DNA of 64,000 bases from Sphaerisporangium corydalis (GTDB lineage: Bacteria; Actinomycetota; Actinomycetes; Streptosporangiales; Streptosporangiaceae): contig NZ_JANZYP010000014.1 in assembly GCF_025506355.1 (NCBI RefSeq), positions 1-64,000 of the forward strand, given 5' to 3'. This document shows positions 7,864-15,752 of the stretch, in pieces. How positions within the stretch are numbered: the stretch's first letter is position 1; each line of letters opens with the position of its first letter. The notes under the pieces are model-generated. The model did no database searches and was not told the DNA's origin. It saw only the letters and a program-made list of their open reading frames with translations. The translations under genes were made by a program, and so were the position numbers.

Positions 7864-9075
7864 ATGTCCGACGTGCCCCCCTCCGCTCTGGGCGAGCCGT
7901 GCGTGCTGCTCAAACTGGGGGAGGTCGTCCTCAAGGGCAAGAACCGCGAGCTCTTCGAACGACAACTGCAGATGAACATCAAGTTCGCGCTGAAGAGCCT
8001 CGGCGTCAAGGTCGACGTCCGGCAGCGGCACGGGGTCATCGCGATCCTGCTCCCCGAGGGCACCGGCGTGGAGACCGCCGACGCCATCGCCCTTCGCCTC
8101 ACCGACGTGATCGGCCTGGTGTGGATCCACCGCGCCTGGCGGGTCGCCAAGGACCCCGACGCCGTCACCGCCGCGGCGCTGGAACTGGTCGCCGACCGCC
8201 CCGAGGTGGAGCGGAAGGCCACGTTCGCCGTGCGCTCCCGCCGCCGCGACAAGCGGTTCCCCCTGCGCTCCAACGAGCTCGACCGCGTGGTCGGCGGCGC
8301 CATCAACGACAAGTACGGCCTGCCGGTGCGCCTGAAGAACCCCGAGCTGACGGTCAGCATCGAGGTCGACAGGGACGAGGTGTTCGTCTTCATCGACGGG
8401 ATGCCCGGCCAGGGCGGCCTGCCGGTGGGCACCAGCGGGCGCGGCCTGGTGCTGATGTCGGGCGGCATCGACTCGCCGGTCGCCGCCTACCGCATGCTGC
8501 GTCGCGGCCTCCAGCTCGACTTCCTGCACTTCTCCGGCATCCCGTTCACGACCTCGGAGTCCATCTACAAGGCGTACGCGCTCGTCCGCGCCCTCGGCCG
8601 GTTCCAGGGGAACGCGCGGCTGTTCGTGGTGCCGTTCGGCAAGGCCCAGCAGTCGCTGAAGGCCTCCGGCGCCGACCGGCTCCAGGTGGTCGCCCAGCGC
8701 CGCCTGATGCTCAAGACCGCCGAGGAGGTCGCCTACCGTCTGCGGCGCCGCGTCCTGATCACCGGCGACTCGCTCGGCCAGGTCTCCTCGCAGACGCTGC
8801 AGAACATCACGGCGCTGGACGACGCGGTGTCCATGCCGATCCTGCGGCCGCTCATCGGCATGGACAAGAGCGAGATCATCGCCGACGCCCGCCGCATCGG
8901 CACGCTCCAGATCTCCGAGCTGCCCGACGAGGACTGCTGCACCCTGCTCACCCCGCGCCGGGTCGAGACCCAGGCCAGGATCGCCGACCTGCGGCAGATC
9001 GAGAAGCGCCTGGACGCCGAGGAGCTCGCCGTCCAGCTCGCCGGCTCCATCCAGGAGTACAAGATCACGGACTGA
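7864..9075 (+). CDS. thiI: tRNA 4-thiouridine synthase / thiamine sulfurtransferase
   Basis: A 403-residue ThiI. The order is an N-terminal ferredoxin-like plus THUMP RNA-binding region (about residues 10-175) and a PP-loop ATP pyrophosphatase domain with LVLMSGGIDSPVAAYRM at about residue 196. The family C-terminal block DEDCCTLLTPRRVET is present. ThiI adenylates U8 of tRNA for thiolation and, in some bacteria, helps sulfur transfer to ThiS. The rhodanese domain found in E. coli ThiI is absent, as in many Gram-positive versions, so the sulfur-relay role in thiazole synthesis is uncertain; thiO-thiS-thiG lie about 18 kb away. ATG 7864 follows GGAGG with good spacing. The gene is convergent with the following GNAT gene. 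Confidence 0.93.
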   Translation: MSDVPPSALGEPCVLLKLGEVVLKGKNRELFERQLQMNIKFALKSLGVKVDVRQRHGVIAILLPEGTGVETADAIALRLTDVIGLVWIHRAWRVAKDPDAVTAAALELVADRPEVERKATFAVRSRRRDKRFPLRSNELDRVVGGAINDKYGLPVRLKNPELTVSIEVDRDEVFVFIDGMPGQGGLPVGTSGRGLVLMSGGIDSPVAAYRMLRRGLQLDFLHFSGIPFTTSESIYKAYALVRALGRFQGNARLFVVPFGKAQQSLKASGADRLQVVAQRRLMLKTAEEVAYRLRRRVLITGDSLGQVSSQTLQNITALDDAVSMPILRPLIGMDKSEIIADARRIGTLQISELPDEDCCTLLTPRRVETQARIADLRQIEKRLDAEELAVQLAGSIQEYKITD

Positions 9076-9101
9076 CGCGGGCGGCGCGGGGGCGGGCCAC
9101 G

Positions 9102-9122
9102 CGCCGGGCCCGGGGCCCGGCG
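9102..9122. terminator. Bidirectional hairpin between thiI and GNAT gene
   Basis: Arms CGCCGGGCCC and GGGCCCGGCG are perfect complements around one base, centred between two convergent genes. The symmetry suits termination from both sides. Confidence 0.6.
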
Positions 9123-9128
9123 GCCCGG

Positions 9129-9872
9129 TCAGCGCAGGGAGTGGACCACCCACACGTTGGGTTCGACGTACACCGCGTGGTCCTGCTCGACGTCGCAGTG
9201 GACGGGAACCAGCGCGTCCGGCACCACGGTCGGCCCCGAGGTGTCGAACGGCAGGCCGGTCCAGCCGCGCCACTCGACGAGCGTGCCCGCCACCACCATC
9301 GACCGCGGCGCCACCTTCGTGATCACCCCGCCGGCGCGGGCGTGCACGCGCAGCCAGGGGTCTTCGGGCAGGCCGTCCTCCCGGCGCAGCGCCGCGTACT
9401 CGGTCATGGGCGTCCACGGCCGCAGATGCTTGCCGTTCGGGCGCACCGGGGCGACCAGGCGGTCGAAGCCCAGCCGGGCGACCTGGTCGCGCAGGGCCTT
9501 GAGCATGACGCCCGACAGCCCCTTGCCCTGCTTGTCCGGCCGGAGCGTGATCTCCAGGGCCGAGACCGTGTCGGGGGTCTGGCCGCGCCTGCGGGTGCGC
9601 AGGGCGCGCCACAGGGCGCCGTCCCAGCCGTTGTCGGGCAGTTCCTCCTCGCCGAGCAGGAACGGCACGCACAGGGCGCGCGCCACCAGTTCGCCGGGCT
9701 CGTCGAGGTCCACGGCGACCAGCGTGTACTCGGCGAACTCCTCGGCCGCGACCGGGTAGTGCAGGTTTGCGGTGAGGTCCTCCTTCATGAAGACCGGCCA
9801 GCTGTCGGCCATGGTCCACAACCCGGCGGCCAGGTCGGGCCGCTCGGCGAGCGTGGTGATGTGCAGATCCAT
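9129..9872 (-). CDS. GNAT-family N-acetyltransferase-like protein
   Basis: A 247-residue protein. The acetyl-CoA loop of the GNAT fold is visible as LRPDKQGKGLSGVML near residues 113-127, preceded by the expected strand (SALEIT). N- and C-terminal parts are longer than in simple GNAT enzymes. The C-terminus (GWTGLPFDTSG onward) looks like an extra beta-rich region, and I do not recognise a named subfamily. Substrate unknown. ATG 9872 starts a conventional MDLHITTL strand. The gene is upstream of aroF on the same strand only by orientation: a strong terminator-like hairpin follows aroF (10012-10035), so the two are probably separate transcripts. Confidence 0.75.
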   Translation of the reverse strand: MDLHITTLAERPDLAAGLWTMADSWPVFMKEDLTANLHYPVAAEEFAEYTLVAVDLDEPGELVARALCVPFLLGEEELPDNGWDGALWRALRTRRRGQTPDTVSALEITLRPDKQGKGLSGVMLKALRDQVARLGFDRLVAPVRPNGKHLRPWTPMTEYAALRREDGLPEDPWLRVHARAGGVITKVAPRSMVVAGTLVEWRGWTGLPFDTSGPTVVPDALVPVHCDVEQDHAVYVEPNVWVVHSLR

Positions 9873-9919
9873 GCCCGGATCGTCGTCAGTACCGGCGCTC
9901 TCGTCAACAGATCAGCCAC

Positions 9920-9954
9920 CGCCCATCGCCCATCGCCCATCGCCAGTCGCCGGT
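9920..9954. repeat. Heptanucleotide microsatellite
   Basis: Three perfect CGCCCAT units followed by decayed copies (CGCCAGT, CGCCGGT) lie between the GNAT start and the aroF terminator. Slippage-prone, with no visible function. Confidence 0.6.
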
Positions 9955-10011
9955 CGTCCGCCGCCGGGACCCCGCCGACGCGTGAGGCGGCCGGGCCGGC
10001 GCCCGCGCTCC

Positions 10012-10035
10012 CGGGAAGGGGCGTCCCCCTTCCCG
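10012..10035 (-). terminator. Hairpin terminator after aroF
   Basis: A perfect 10-bp stem (CGGGAAGGGG with CCCCTTCCCG) and a 4-base CGTC loop lie 27 bp beyond the aroF stop on the minus strand. Confidence 0.65.
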
Positions 10036-10061
10036 TCGGCGCGGGCGGGTGCCCGGTGGCG

Positions 10062-11099
10062 CTACGGCACCGGGACGAGCGCCGTCGCGGCGACGCGGTC
10101 GAGAAGGGGCGGGAAGTCGCGCATGACGCGGGCCAGCTCGCCGAGATCGCCGTCCACCAGGGCCTGCGGGCCGTCGCAGAGCGCCTGCTCGGGATGCGGG
10201 TGCACGTCGATGATCACCCCGTCGGCCCCCGCGGCGATGGCCGACCGGGTCAGCGGGAGCACCAGGTCGCGGTGGCCGCCCGAGTGCGAGGGGTCGACGA
10301 TGACCGGCAGGTGCGACAGCCGCTGGACCACCGGCACCGCCGAGATGTCCAGGGTGTTTCGGGTCGCGGTCTCGAACGTGCGGATGCCCCGCTCGCACAG
10401 CACGATGTCCAGGTTGCCGCGCTGCGCGATGTACTCGGCCGCCATCAGCCACTCCTCGATCGTGGCGTTCATGCCGCGCTTCAGCATGACCGGCCTGCCC
10501 GCCGCCCCGACGGCCCGCAGCAGCGCGAAGTTCTGCATGTTTCGCGTGCCGACCTGCAGCATGTCGGCGTACGAGGCCACCAGGTCCACCTCACGGGCGT
10601 CCACGACCTCGGTGACGATCGGCAGGCCGGTCTCCTCGCGCACCTCGGCGAGGATCCGCAGCCCGGCCTCGCCGAGCCCCTGGAACGCGTACGGCGAGGT
10701 CCGGGGCTTGAAGGCGCCGCCGCGCAGCAATGTCGCGCCGGCGGCGATGGCCATGCGCGCCGCCCCCAGCGTCTGCTCGGGCGTCTCCACCGCGCACGGC
10801 CCGGCGATCAGGGTGACGGTGTCCGGCCCGATCGGCACACCCCCCACCCGCACCGTCGATCTCTCGGGATGGTTCTCCCTGCTCACCAGCTTGTACGGGG
10901 TCGAGACGCGGATGACGTCGGCCACGCCCGGCAGGCTCCCGATGTTCAGGGTGCCGAACTGCGCGATGTCCCCGACGAGGCCGATGATCGTGCGGTTGAC
11001 GCCACGGCTGACGAACGCGTCGCCGCCCGCCGTGGCCACGAGGTCGACGACGGCGTCGACGTCCTGCTGCGTGGCCTCGGGAGTCATGACGATGACCAT
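10062..11099 (-). CDS. aroF: 3-deoxy-7-phosphoheptulonate (DAHP) synthase, type I-beta
   Basis: A 345-residue DAHP synthase, the first enzyme of the shikimate pathway, condensing phosphoenolpyruvate and erythrose 4-phosphate. Residues 1-75 form the small ferredoxin-like regulatory domain known from the Thermotoga-type enzyme; the barrel follows with IAGPCAVE, LLRGGAFKPRTSPYAFQG, MLKRGMNATIEEWL and DPSHSGGHR, the phosphoenolpyruvate- and metal-binding landmarks. ATG 11099 has AAGGGA upstream. The transcript leader carries a short frame with adjacent Phe, Trp and Tyr codons followed by an intrinsic terminator (11178-11212), so expression is probably attenuated by aromatic amino acid supply. The gene ends in a hairpin terminator and looks monocistronic. 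Confidence 0.95.
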   Translation of the reverse strand: MVIVMTPEATQQDVDAVVDLVATAGGDAFVSRGVNRTIIGLVGDIAQFGTLNIGSLPGVADVIRVSTPYKLVSRENHPERSTVRVGGVPIGPDTVTLIAGPCAVETPEQTLGAARMAIAAGATLLRGGAFKPRTSPYAFQGLGEAGLRILAEVREETGLPIVTEVVDAREVDLVASYADMLQVGTRNMQNFALLRAVGAAGRPVMLKRGMNATIEEWLMAAEYIAQRGNLDIVLCERGIRTFETATRNTLDISAVPVVQRLSHLPVIVDPSHSGGHRDLVLPLTRSAIAAGADGVIIDVHPHPEQALCDGPQALVDGDLGELARVMRDFPPLLDRVAATALVPVP

Positions 11100-11177
11100 G
11101 GTGATGTCCCTTCTTGCCGGGCTCCGGTGAGCCCTTCGTGAACGAGGTGCGTGGGCGGGTGGGGCGGCCGGACAACG

Positions 11178-11212
11178 AAAAAGGCCCCGGGTCCGTTGGG
11201 ACCCGGGGCCTT
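11178..11212 (-). terminator. Attenuator terminator in the aroF leader
   Basis: On the minus strand, a perfect 14-bp stem (AAGGCCCCGGGTCC with GGACCCGGGGCCTT, loop of four) is followed directly by a run of T residues, a textbook intrinsic terminator, about 80 nt before the aroF start codon and just after the leader-peptide stop. A segment of the leader frame (GGACCCGCGG) matches nine of ten positions needed to pair with the terminator's 5' arm, a candidate antiterminator. Confidence 0.85.
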
Positions 11213-11228
11213 CGTCGACGTTTGCCGG

Positions 11229-11303
11229 TCAGCGCAGCATCTGACGGCGAACGGTCCGCTCCGCGGGTCCGTCGCCATACCAAAACTCGATCGCCATGCG
11301 CAT
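11229..11303 (-). CDS. Aromatic leader peptide (Phe-Trp-Tyr attenuator)
   Basis: A 24-codon frame starts at ATG 11303 (or in-frame ATG 11297) with MRMAIEFWYGDG and ends at TGA 11229, between the probable promoter and the attenuator hairpin of aroF. Codons 7-9 are TTT TGG TAT: one each of the three aromatic end products of the pathway, with AT-ending codons that are rare in this genome. Ribosome stalling there under Phe, Trp or Tyr starvation could alter folding of the downstream RNA and prevent termination. A TAGACT box seven bases upstream suggests the mRNA begins at this ATG. The peptide itself is unlikely to have a function. Confidence 0.8.
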   Translation of the reverse strand: MRMAIEFWYGDGPAERTVRRQMLR

Positions 11304-11310
11304 GGTCCGC

Positions 11311-11316
11311 AGTCTA
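11311..11316 (-). promoter_or_regulatory. -10 box of the aroF leader transcript
   Basis: TAGACT on the minus strand, seven bases before the leader-peptide ATG. No good -35 hexamer is visible. Confidence 0.5.
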
Positions 11317-11394
11317 GCGCACGGCCGCCGCGCCACGCCGGTGAGACCGGGTGCCGATGGCGGGCGGCCGGGCGGGCGATGGCAGGATTGCCGC

Positions 11395-12003
11395 GTGCCG
11401 GATCCGACGGAGGAAGATCGGCTGCCCCCAGGGCAGCACGTTCCGCGCGGCCATCCGGTCGTCCACTATGGCCGGGTTCCCACCTTCCGGCCGGAAAAGT
11501 GGAACCTCTCGGTGTTCGGCGCGACCGCCTCCGGGCAGGAGGCCCGCCTCACCTGGCCGGAGTTCTCCGCCCTGCCGCGCACGACCGTCGTCGCCGACTT
11601 CCACTGCGTCACCAAGTTCTCGATCATGGGCAAGGAGTGGGGCGGCGTCTCGGCCGGGACCCTGATGCGCGCCGCGCCTCCCGCGCCCGGCGTCGGCCAC
11701 GTCATGGTGTGGGGGGAGTACGGCTACAGCGCCAACCTGCGCCTGGCCGACTTCGAGCGCGACTCCACGATCTTCGCCCTGGAGCTGGACGAGCGTCCGC
11801 TGACGGCCGAGCGGGGGTTCCCCGTCCGCATCGTGGTCCCCCACCTGTACGCGTGGAAGAGCGTGAAGTGGGTGCGGGCCGTGGAATACCTGCTGGACGA
11901 CCGGCGGGGCTTCTGGGAGGACCGCGGCTACCACAACCTGGGCGATCCGTGGCGGGAACAGCGGTACGCCTATCAGGAGGATCCCGGAGACGGCCCTCCG
12001 TAG
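11395..12003 (+). CDS. Sulfite-oxidase-like molybdopterin-dependent oxidoreductase
   Basis: A 202-residue protein of the sulfite oxidase / YedY molybdopterin fold. The conserved core is visible: a WxxEFSALPRTTV segment, then DFHCVTKFS, in which the Cys is the expected molybdenum ligand, and RIVVPHLYAWKSVKW near the C-terminus. It is a single-domain, short form without twin-arginine signal, haem domain or dimerisation domain, so it is probably cytoplasmic and its substrate is unknown. The start is taken as GTG 11395 (VPDPTEEDRLPPG), because upstream in-frame sequence lies in the divergent aroF leader; the ribosome site is weak. No molybdopterin-synthesis genes are in the window. Confidence 0.85.
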   Translation: MPDPTEEDRLPPGQHVPRGHPVVHYGRVPTFRPEKWNLSVFGATASGQEARLTWPEFSALPRTTVVADFHCVTKFSIMGKEWGGVSAGTLMRAAPPAPGVGHVMVWGEYGYSANLRLADFERDSTIFALELDERPLTAERGFPVRIVVPHLYAWKSVKWVRAVEYLLDDRRGFWEDRGYHNLGDPWREQRYAYQEDPGDGPP

Positions 12004-12034
12004 AGTTCGCCCACGATCACGTTACGTCACCTAT

Positions 12035-12040
12035 TACGGT
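12035..12040 (+). promoter_or_regulatory. -10 box, probable leaderless start of the LytS-type gene
   Basis: TACGGT ends seven bases before ATG 12048, and no Shine-Dalgarno is present. Confidence 0.45.
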
Positions 12041-12047
12041 TGCCCGC

Positions 12048-13235
12048 ATGCTCCTTACCGGGTGGGCACTGTTATGCCTTCTGAGCGGCCTCGCGGGGTA
12101 CACCGTGGGCCGGCGCCGCGGGCCGAGGCGATGCGACCCCGCGGGCAACCCCACGTTCGCCACCCTGCACCTCGCCGCCATGGCCGCCCCCTACCTGCGC
12201 GGCGGGCTGGCCCGCGACTCCGCGCGCAGGGCCGCCCGCCACCTGCGCGCCCTGCTCGGGACGGCCGCGCTCGCGGTGACCTCCACCGACCAGGTGCTCG
12301 CCTGGGACGGCGCCTGGGAGTCCACGGGCGACGCGCACGTCCGCGACCTCCTCGGTCACGTCCACGGCGTGCTGGCGGGCGGGCGGCCCCACCTGGTCGC
12401 CGGCGACGAGCTGTTCTGCGAGGCCGAGGACTGCGCCATCCGCAGCGCCGTCGTGGTGCCCCTGACCGTGGACGGGCGGGTCATCGGCGCCCTGGCCGCC
12501 TACGACGCCCAGGTCAGCGCGGCGCTCGTCCGGGCCGCCACCGAGGTCGGGCAGTGGGCCTCCGGGCAGCTCGAGCTGGCCGAGCTGGACGCCACCCGGC
12601 GGCGGGCGCTGGAGGCCGAGACGCGGGCCCTGCGGGCGCAGATCTCCCCGCACTTCGTCTGCAACTCGCTGGCCACGATCGCCTCCTTCACCCGGACCGA
12701 CCCCGACCGGGCCCGCGAGCTGCTGCTGGACTTCGCCGACTTCGCGCGGCACGCCCTGCGCCGCGCGGGCGACCTCACCACCCTGTCGGACGAGCTGACC
12801 TGCGTCGACCGCTACCTGCTGCTCGAACGGGCCCGGTTCGGCGACAAGCTGCGCTACGTCGTGGACGTCGTCAGGGAGGTGCTGCCGGTCCCCGTGCCGT
12901 TCCTGTGCCTGCAGCCCCTGGTCGAGAACGCGATCACCCACGGCATCCGGCGCGGCGGCGGCTCGGGCGAGGTGAGCGTCGTGGTCCGCGACCTCGGCAA
13001 CGAGGTGCACATCACCGTCGAGGACGACGGGGCCGGCATGGACCCCGCCCGGGTGCGGGAGATGCTCAACGGCCGGCCGCCGAGCGGCGAGAGCGGCGGC
13101 ATCGGCCTGGCCAACGTCGACGTCCGGCTGCGGCAGATCTACGGCCAGGAGTACGGCCTGGTCATCGACACCGCGCCGGGGGAGGGAACCACGGTCCGCA
13201 TGCGCGTACCGAAAATCCGGCCAAGTCATGGCTAA
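12048..13235 (+). CDS. LytS-type sensor histidine kinase
   Basis: A 395-residue kinase. One N-terminal membrane helix (WALLCLLSGLAGY) is followed by a GAF-like sensor region (about 40-175). The His_kinase domain has the phospho-acceptor block QISPHFVCNSLATI (about residues 201-214), and the ATPase domain has the N box (ENAITHGI) and G boxes (DDGAGM, GIGLANV). This PHF/N arrangement is typical of LytS/YpdA kinases that pair with LytTR response regulators, and such a regulator gene follows 73 bp downstream on the same strand. ATG 12048 lies at a TACGGT -10 box, suggesting leaderless transcription; much longer upstream in-frame extension would cover the preceding gene. The signal sensed is not evident. 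Confidence 0.92.
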   Translation: MLLTGWALLCLLSGLAGYTVGRRRGPRRCDPAGNPTFATLHLAAMAAPYLRGGLARDSARRAARHLRALLGTAALAVTSTDQVLAWDGAWESTGDAHVRDLLGHVHGVLAGGRPHLVAGDELFCEAEDCAIRSAVVVPLTVDGRVIGALAAYDAQVSAALVRAATEVGQWASGQLELAELDATRRRALEAETRALRAQISPHFVCNSLATIASFTRTDPDRARELLLDFADFARHALRRAGDLTTLSDELTCVDRYLLLERARFGDKLRYVVDVVREVLPVPVPFLCLQPLVENAITHGIRRGGGSGEVSVVVRDLGNEVHITVEDDGAGMDPARVREMLNGRPPSGESGGIGLANVDVRLRQIYGQEYGLVIDTAPGEGTTVRMRVPKIRPSHG

Positions 13236-13308
13236 ACGGAGTCACCCGATTACATGATGCCGGGCCGGGTCTTGCCCGGGGGGCGCTCCGGGCGGCAGCG
13301 TGGACATC

Positions 13309-14217
13309 ATGCTCCGTGTCTTTGCGGTCGACGATGAAGTGCACGCGCTGTCGGAGCTGGCCTACCTCCTCCGGCAGGACGGCCGCGTCGAGCAGGTGCT
13401 GGCGGCCTCGGACGGGGTCGCCGCGCTGCGGGACATGGTCGCGATGGTCGGCGCCGGGGAACGGCTCGACGGCGTGTTCCTGGACATCCGCATGCCCGGC
13501 CTCAACGGGCTCGACCTGGCCAGGCTGGTCGGCGCCTTCCCGATCCCGCCCAAACTGGTGTTCGTCACCGCGCACGACGACCGCGCGGTGCAGGCGTTCG
13601 AGCTGGAGGCCGTGGACTACCTGCTCAAACCGCTGCGGCCCGAACGGGTCGCCGAGGCGGTGCGGCGCCTGGAGGCGGCCACCTTCGGCCCCTCGGCGGC
13701 CGAGGCGGCGATGGACGACGTCATCCCGGTCGAGCTGAGCGGGCGCACCAGCTTCGTCCCCCAGCACACGGTCACCTACGCCGAGGCCCGCGGCGACTAC
13801 GTGCGCCTGCACACCCCCGAGGGCACCCACCTGGTCCGGATGTCGCTGGCCGCCCTGGAGCGCCGCTGGGCCACCTCCGGGTTCATCCGCATCCACCGCA
13901 GCACTCTGGTGTCGGCGCGGCACGTCACCGAGATGCGCTTCGACGAGGGCCGCATCGTGCTCCGCGTCGGCGCGACCACCCTGCCGGTCAGCCGCCGCCA
14001 CACCCGCCGCGTGCGCGAGCAACTCGTCCGCCAGTTCCGCGGCGGCCTGCCACCCGCCCCCGACGTCCCCGCGCGGCCCCCAGGCGGTTCTCCCGCCTCC
14101 GAGGTGCCCGTGCGGCCCTCGGGCGGCCCGCCCGCCGCCGACGGGCCCGCGCGAGCCCCCGGCCTACCGCCGGTCGGCGGTGAGGCGCCGCTCGTCGCAC
14201 CATCACGTTCCGTATGA
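13309..14217 (+). CDS. LytTR-family response regulator
   Basis: A 302-residue regulator. Residues 1-120 form the receiver, with acidic pocket AVDDE, phospho-acceptor Asp in FLDIRMPG and the Lys in YLLKP. A LytTR DNA-binding domain (about 140-245) carries EARGDYVRLHT and FIRIHRSTLVS. The last 55 residues are Pro/Ala/Gly-rich, disordered and internally repetitive (variants of PARPPGGSP). ATG 13309 gives the usual MLRVFAVDDE opening; a GTG at 13300 would add three residues, and neither has a clear ribosome site. It forms a two-component pair with the LytS-type kinase just upstream. Regulators of this class usually bind paired direct repeats; the target is unknown. Confidence 0.92.
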   Translation: MLRVFAVDDEVHALSELAYLLRQDGRVEQVLAASDGVAALRDMVAMVGAGERLDGVFLDIRMPGLNGLDLARLVGAFPIPPKLVFVTAHDDRAVQAFELEAVDYLLKPLRPERVAEAVRRLEAATFGPSAAEAAMDDVIPVELSGRTSFVPQHTVTYAEARGDYVRLHTPEGTHLVRMSLAALERRWATSGFIRIHRSTLVSARHVTEMRFDEGRIVLRVGATTLPVSRRHTRRVREQLVRQFRGGLPPAPDVPARPPGGSPASEVPVRPSGGPPAADGPARAPGLPPVGGEAPLVAPSRSV

Positions 14218-14468
14218 CGCTGGCTACTGACCGTTCGCCGAGCGGGCCGCCAAGCACCCCCGCGACCCCGATGACCCGCCGTAATGTCGTGCCCGTCGAA
14301 GAGCCACACTGCGTGACCGGGGGGGACGACCGGCCGGAAGGCCGGGCAGACCTTGGCTACGCGGACCCGATGACGACCGCCCGGCGGGTGCGCCCACGCG
14401 CCCGCGGGGAGGTCGTCCCAGGTCGCCGGGCCCTTACCGGGGGGTAGGGCCCGGCCGGCCTCGGCGGG

Positions 14469-14551
14469 GTGGGGTGTTCGCCCGCAGGCCGGCAGGCCCG
14501 CGGTGATCCGGTCTCAAGGGGGGCGTCCGGATCACCGAGCGAACACCCCAC
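14469..14551. other. Nested double inverted repeat in 436-bp intergenic region
   Basis: The gene-free stretch 14218-14653 between two convergent genes holds two nested perfect inverted repeats: an outer 13-bp pair (14469-14481 with 14539-14551, GTGGGGTGTTCGC) and an inner 11-bp pair (14501-14511 with 14527-14537, CGGTGATCCGG). The right arms are one base apart and the left arms 19 bases apart, giving a long bulged stem with a 15-base loop. It could be a two-sided terminator, a structured RNA or a mobile REP-like element. I see no coding potential in the rest of the stretch. Confidence 0.7.
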
Positions 14552-14653
14552 CACACCGTCCCGACCCGCACGGACACCCCCGCACCAGTCTGATCTCCGG
14601 ATATCCCGCCATACTGGTCGCGATTCCCACGCGGGCGCCTCGCCAGGACGGGA

Positions 14654-15496
14654 TCAGTCCTCGTCGCGGAGTTTCTTGAGGAGCAGGATGTCCTCGCGGT
14701 GCCGGTCGGCCTTGCCCGGGGTCTCGATGCACAGCGGGACCCCCGCCGCGACCGGGTGGCGCATGAGCTCGCCGAACGCCCGCGCGCCGATGAGCCCGGC
14801 CCCGATGTTCTCGTGGCGGTCCCGCGTGGACCCGCAGGGGTCCTTGGAGTCGTTGGCGTGCAGGAGCCGCAGCCGGCCCGGCGCCACCGCGTGCAGCGCG
14901 TCGAGCATGATCCCCATCCCGCCCTCGGGGGCGATGTCGTGCCCGGCGGCGAAGGCGTGGCAGGTGTCCAGGCAGATGTTCGCCCGGGGGTGGAACTCCA
15001 GCGCCTCCAGGTAGGGGCCGATGTCCTGCACGGTGGCGCAGAGCATCCGCTGCTGGCCGGCCATCGGCTCCAGCAGCAGGTCGGGCCCGTCCTCGGGGAT
15101 CTCCTCCAGCAGCGGCAGCAGGTGCTCGTGGAGCTGGCGCATCGCGTCGTCGCGCGGCTGGGTCACGGCGGACCCGGTGTGCACGACGACGCCCAGCGCG
15201 CCCGTCTCCACGCCCCGCCGCAGCGAGTGCCGGATCATCTCGACGGACTTCTCCAGGGTGTCGGCGCTCGGGGAGCCCATGTTCACCAGATAGGGCGTGT
15301 GGATGTACACGGGGACGCCGGAGTCGCGCAGCGCGGCGTCCTCCGCGGGCTTGCCGGCCGCGAGCGCCCAGCCACGGGGATTGGTCACGAAGACCTGGAT
15401 CATCTCGGCTTCGATCTCGGCCGCGTAGCGCAGGCCCCCCGTGGCCAGACCGCCCGTGACCAGCGCGTGCCCGCCGATGAGAGAGGTTACGGTCAT
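14654..15496 (-). CDS. nfo: Endonuclease IV (AP endonuclease)
   Basis: A 280-residue Nfo-family deoxyribonuclease IV, which cuts 5' of abasic sites in base-excision repair using three zinc ions in a TIM barrel. Landmarks on the strands of the barrel are VYIHTPYLVNMGS, GVVVHTGS, LLLEPMAGQ, ICLDTCHAFAAGHD, LLHANDSKDPCGS, RHENIGAG and LCIETPGK, which supply the His, Glu and Asp metal ligands. Length is normal. ATG 15496 begins close to the first strand (IGGHALVTGG). The gene is convergent with the LytTR regulator, with the nested hairpins between them, and divergent from the purine cluster. Confidence 0.93.
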   Translation of the reverse strand: MTVTSLIGGHALVTGGLATGGLRYAAEIEAEMIQVFVTNPRGWALAAGKPAEDAALRDSGVPVYIHTPYLVNMGSPSADTLEKSVEMIRHSLRRGVETGALGVVVHTGSAVTQPRDDAMRQLHEHLLPLLEEIPEDGPDLLLEPMAGQQRMLCATVQDIGPYLEALEFHPRANICLDTCHAFAAGHDIAPEGGMGIMLDALHAVAPGRLRLLHANDSKDPCGSTRDRHENIGAGLIGARAFGELMRHPVAAGVPLCIETPGKADRHREDILLLKKLRDED

Positions 15497-15512
15497 GGTG
15501 CCCCCAGCCTAC

Positions 15513-15633
15513 GGGAGCCGCCCGGATGCCGCCGCTCCCACCCGCGTGAGCCGCCCGGATCCCACCGCCACCGGCCCGCGTGAGCCGCCCGGACCCCACG
15601 GCCACCGGCCTTCGGGAGGCGCATGGATGCCAC
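15513..15633. repeat. 34-bp tandem repeats upstream of the purine cluster
   Basis: Three imperfect units plus a partial fourth start at 15513, 15546, 15580 and 15614. Each contains a form of GAGCCGCCCGGATCCCACC. They fill the space between the nfo start and the first purine gene. Whether they regulate either gene is unknown. Confidence 0.75.
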
Positions 15634-15752
15634 AAGCGTCCCGTCCGCCCCCGCGGGTGTTGGAGCAAGATACAAAAGCCGTGGCGGCGCGCCGGGGCAC
15701 TTGGGAGCTCCCGCCGCTGGACCGCGACCGCCCGTCCCTGTCTACTTGCTGC

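Noticed and set aside
15513-15633. Possible CRISPR array (also considered for the arrays at 53508 and 33929)
   Set aside because: Units are contiguous tandem copies with no unique spacers, and no cas genes are present.
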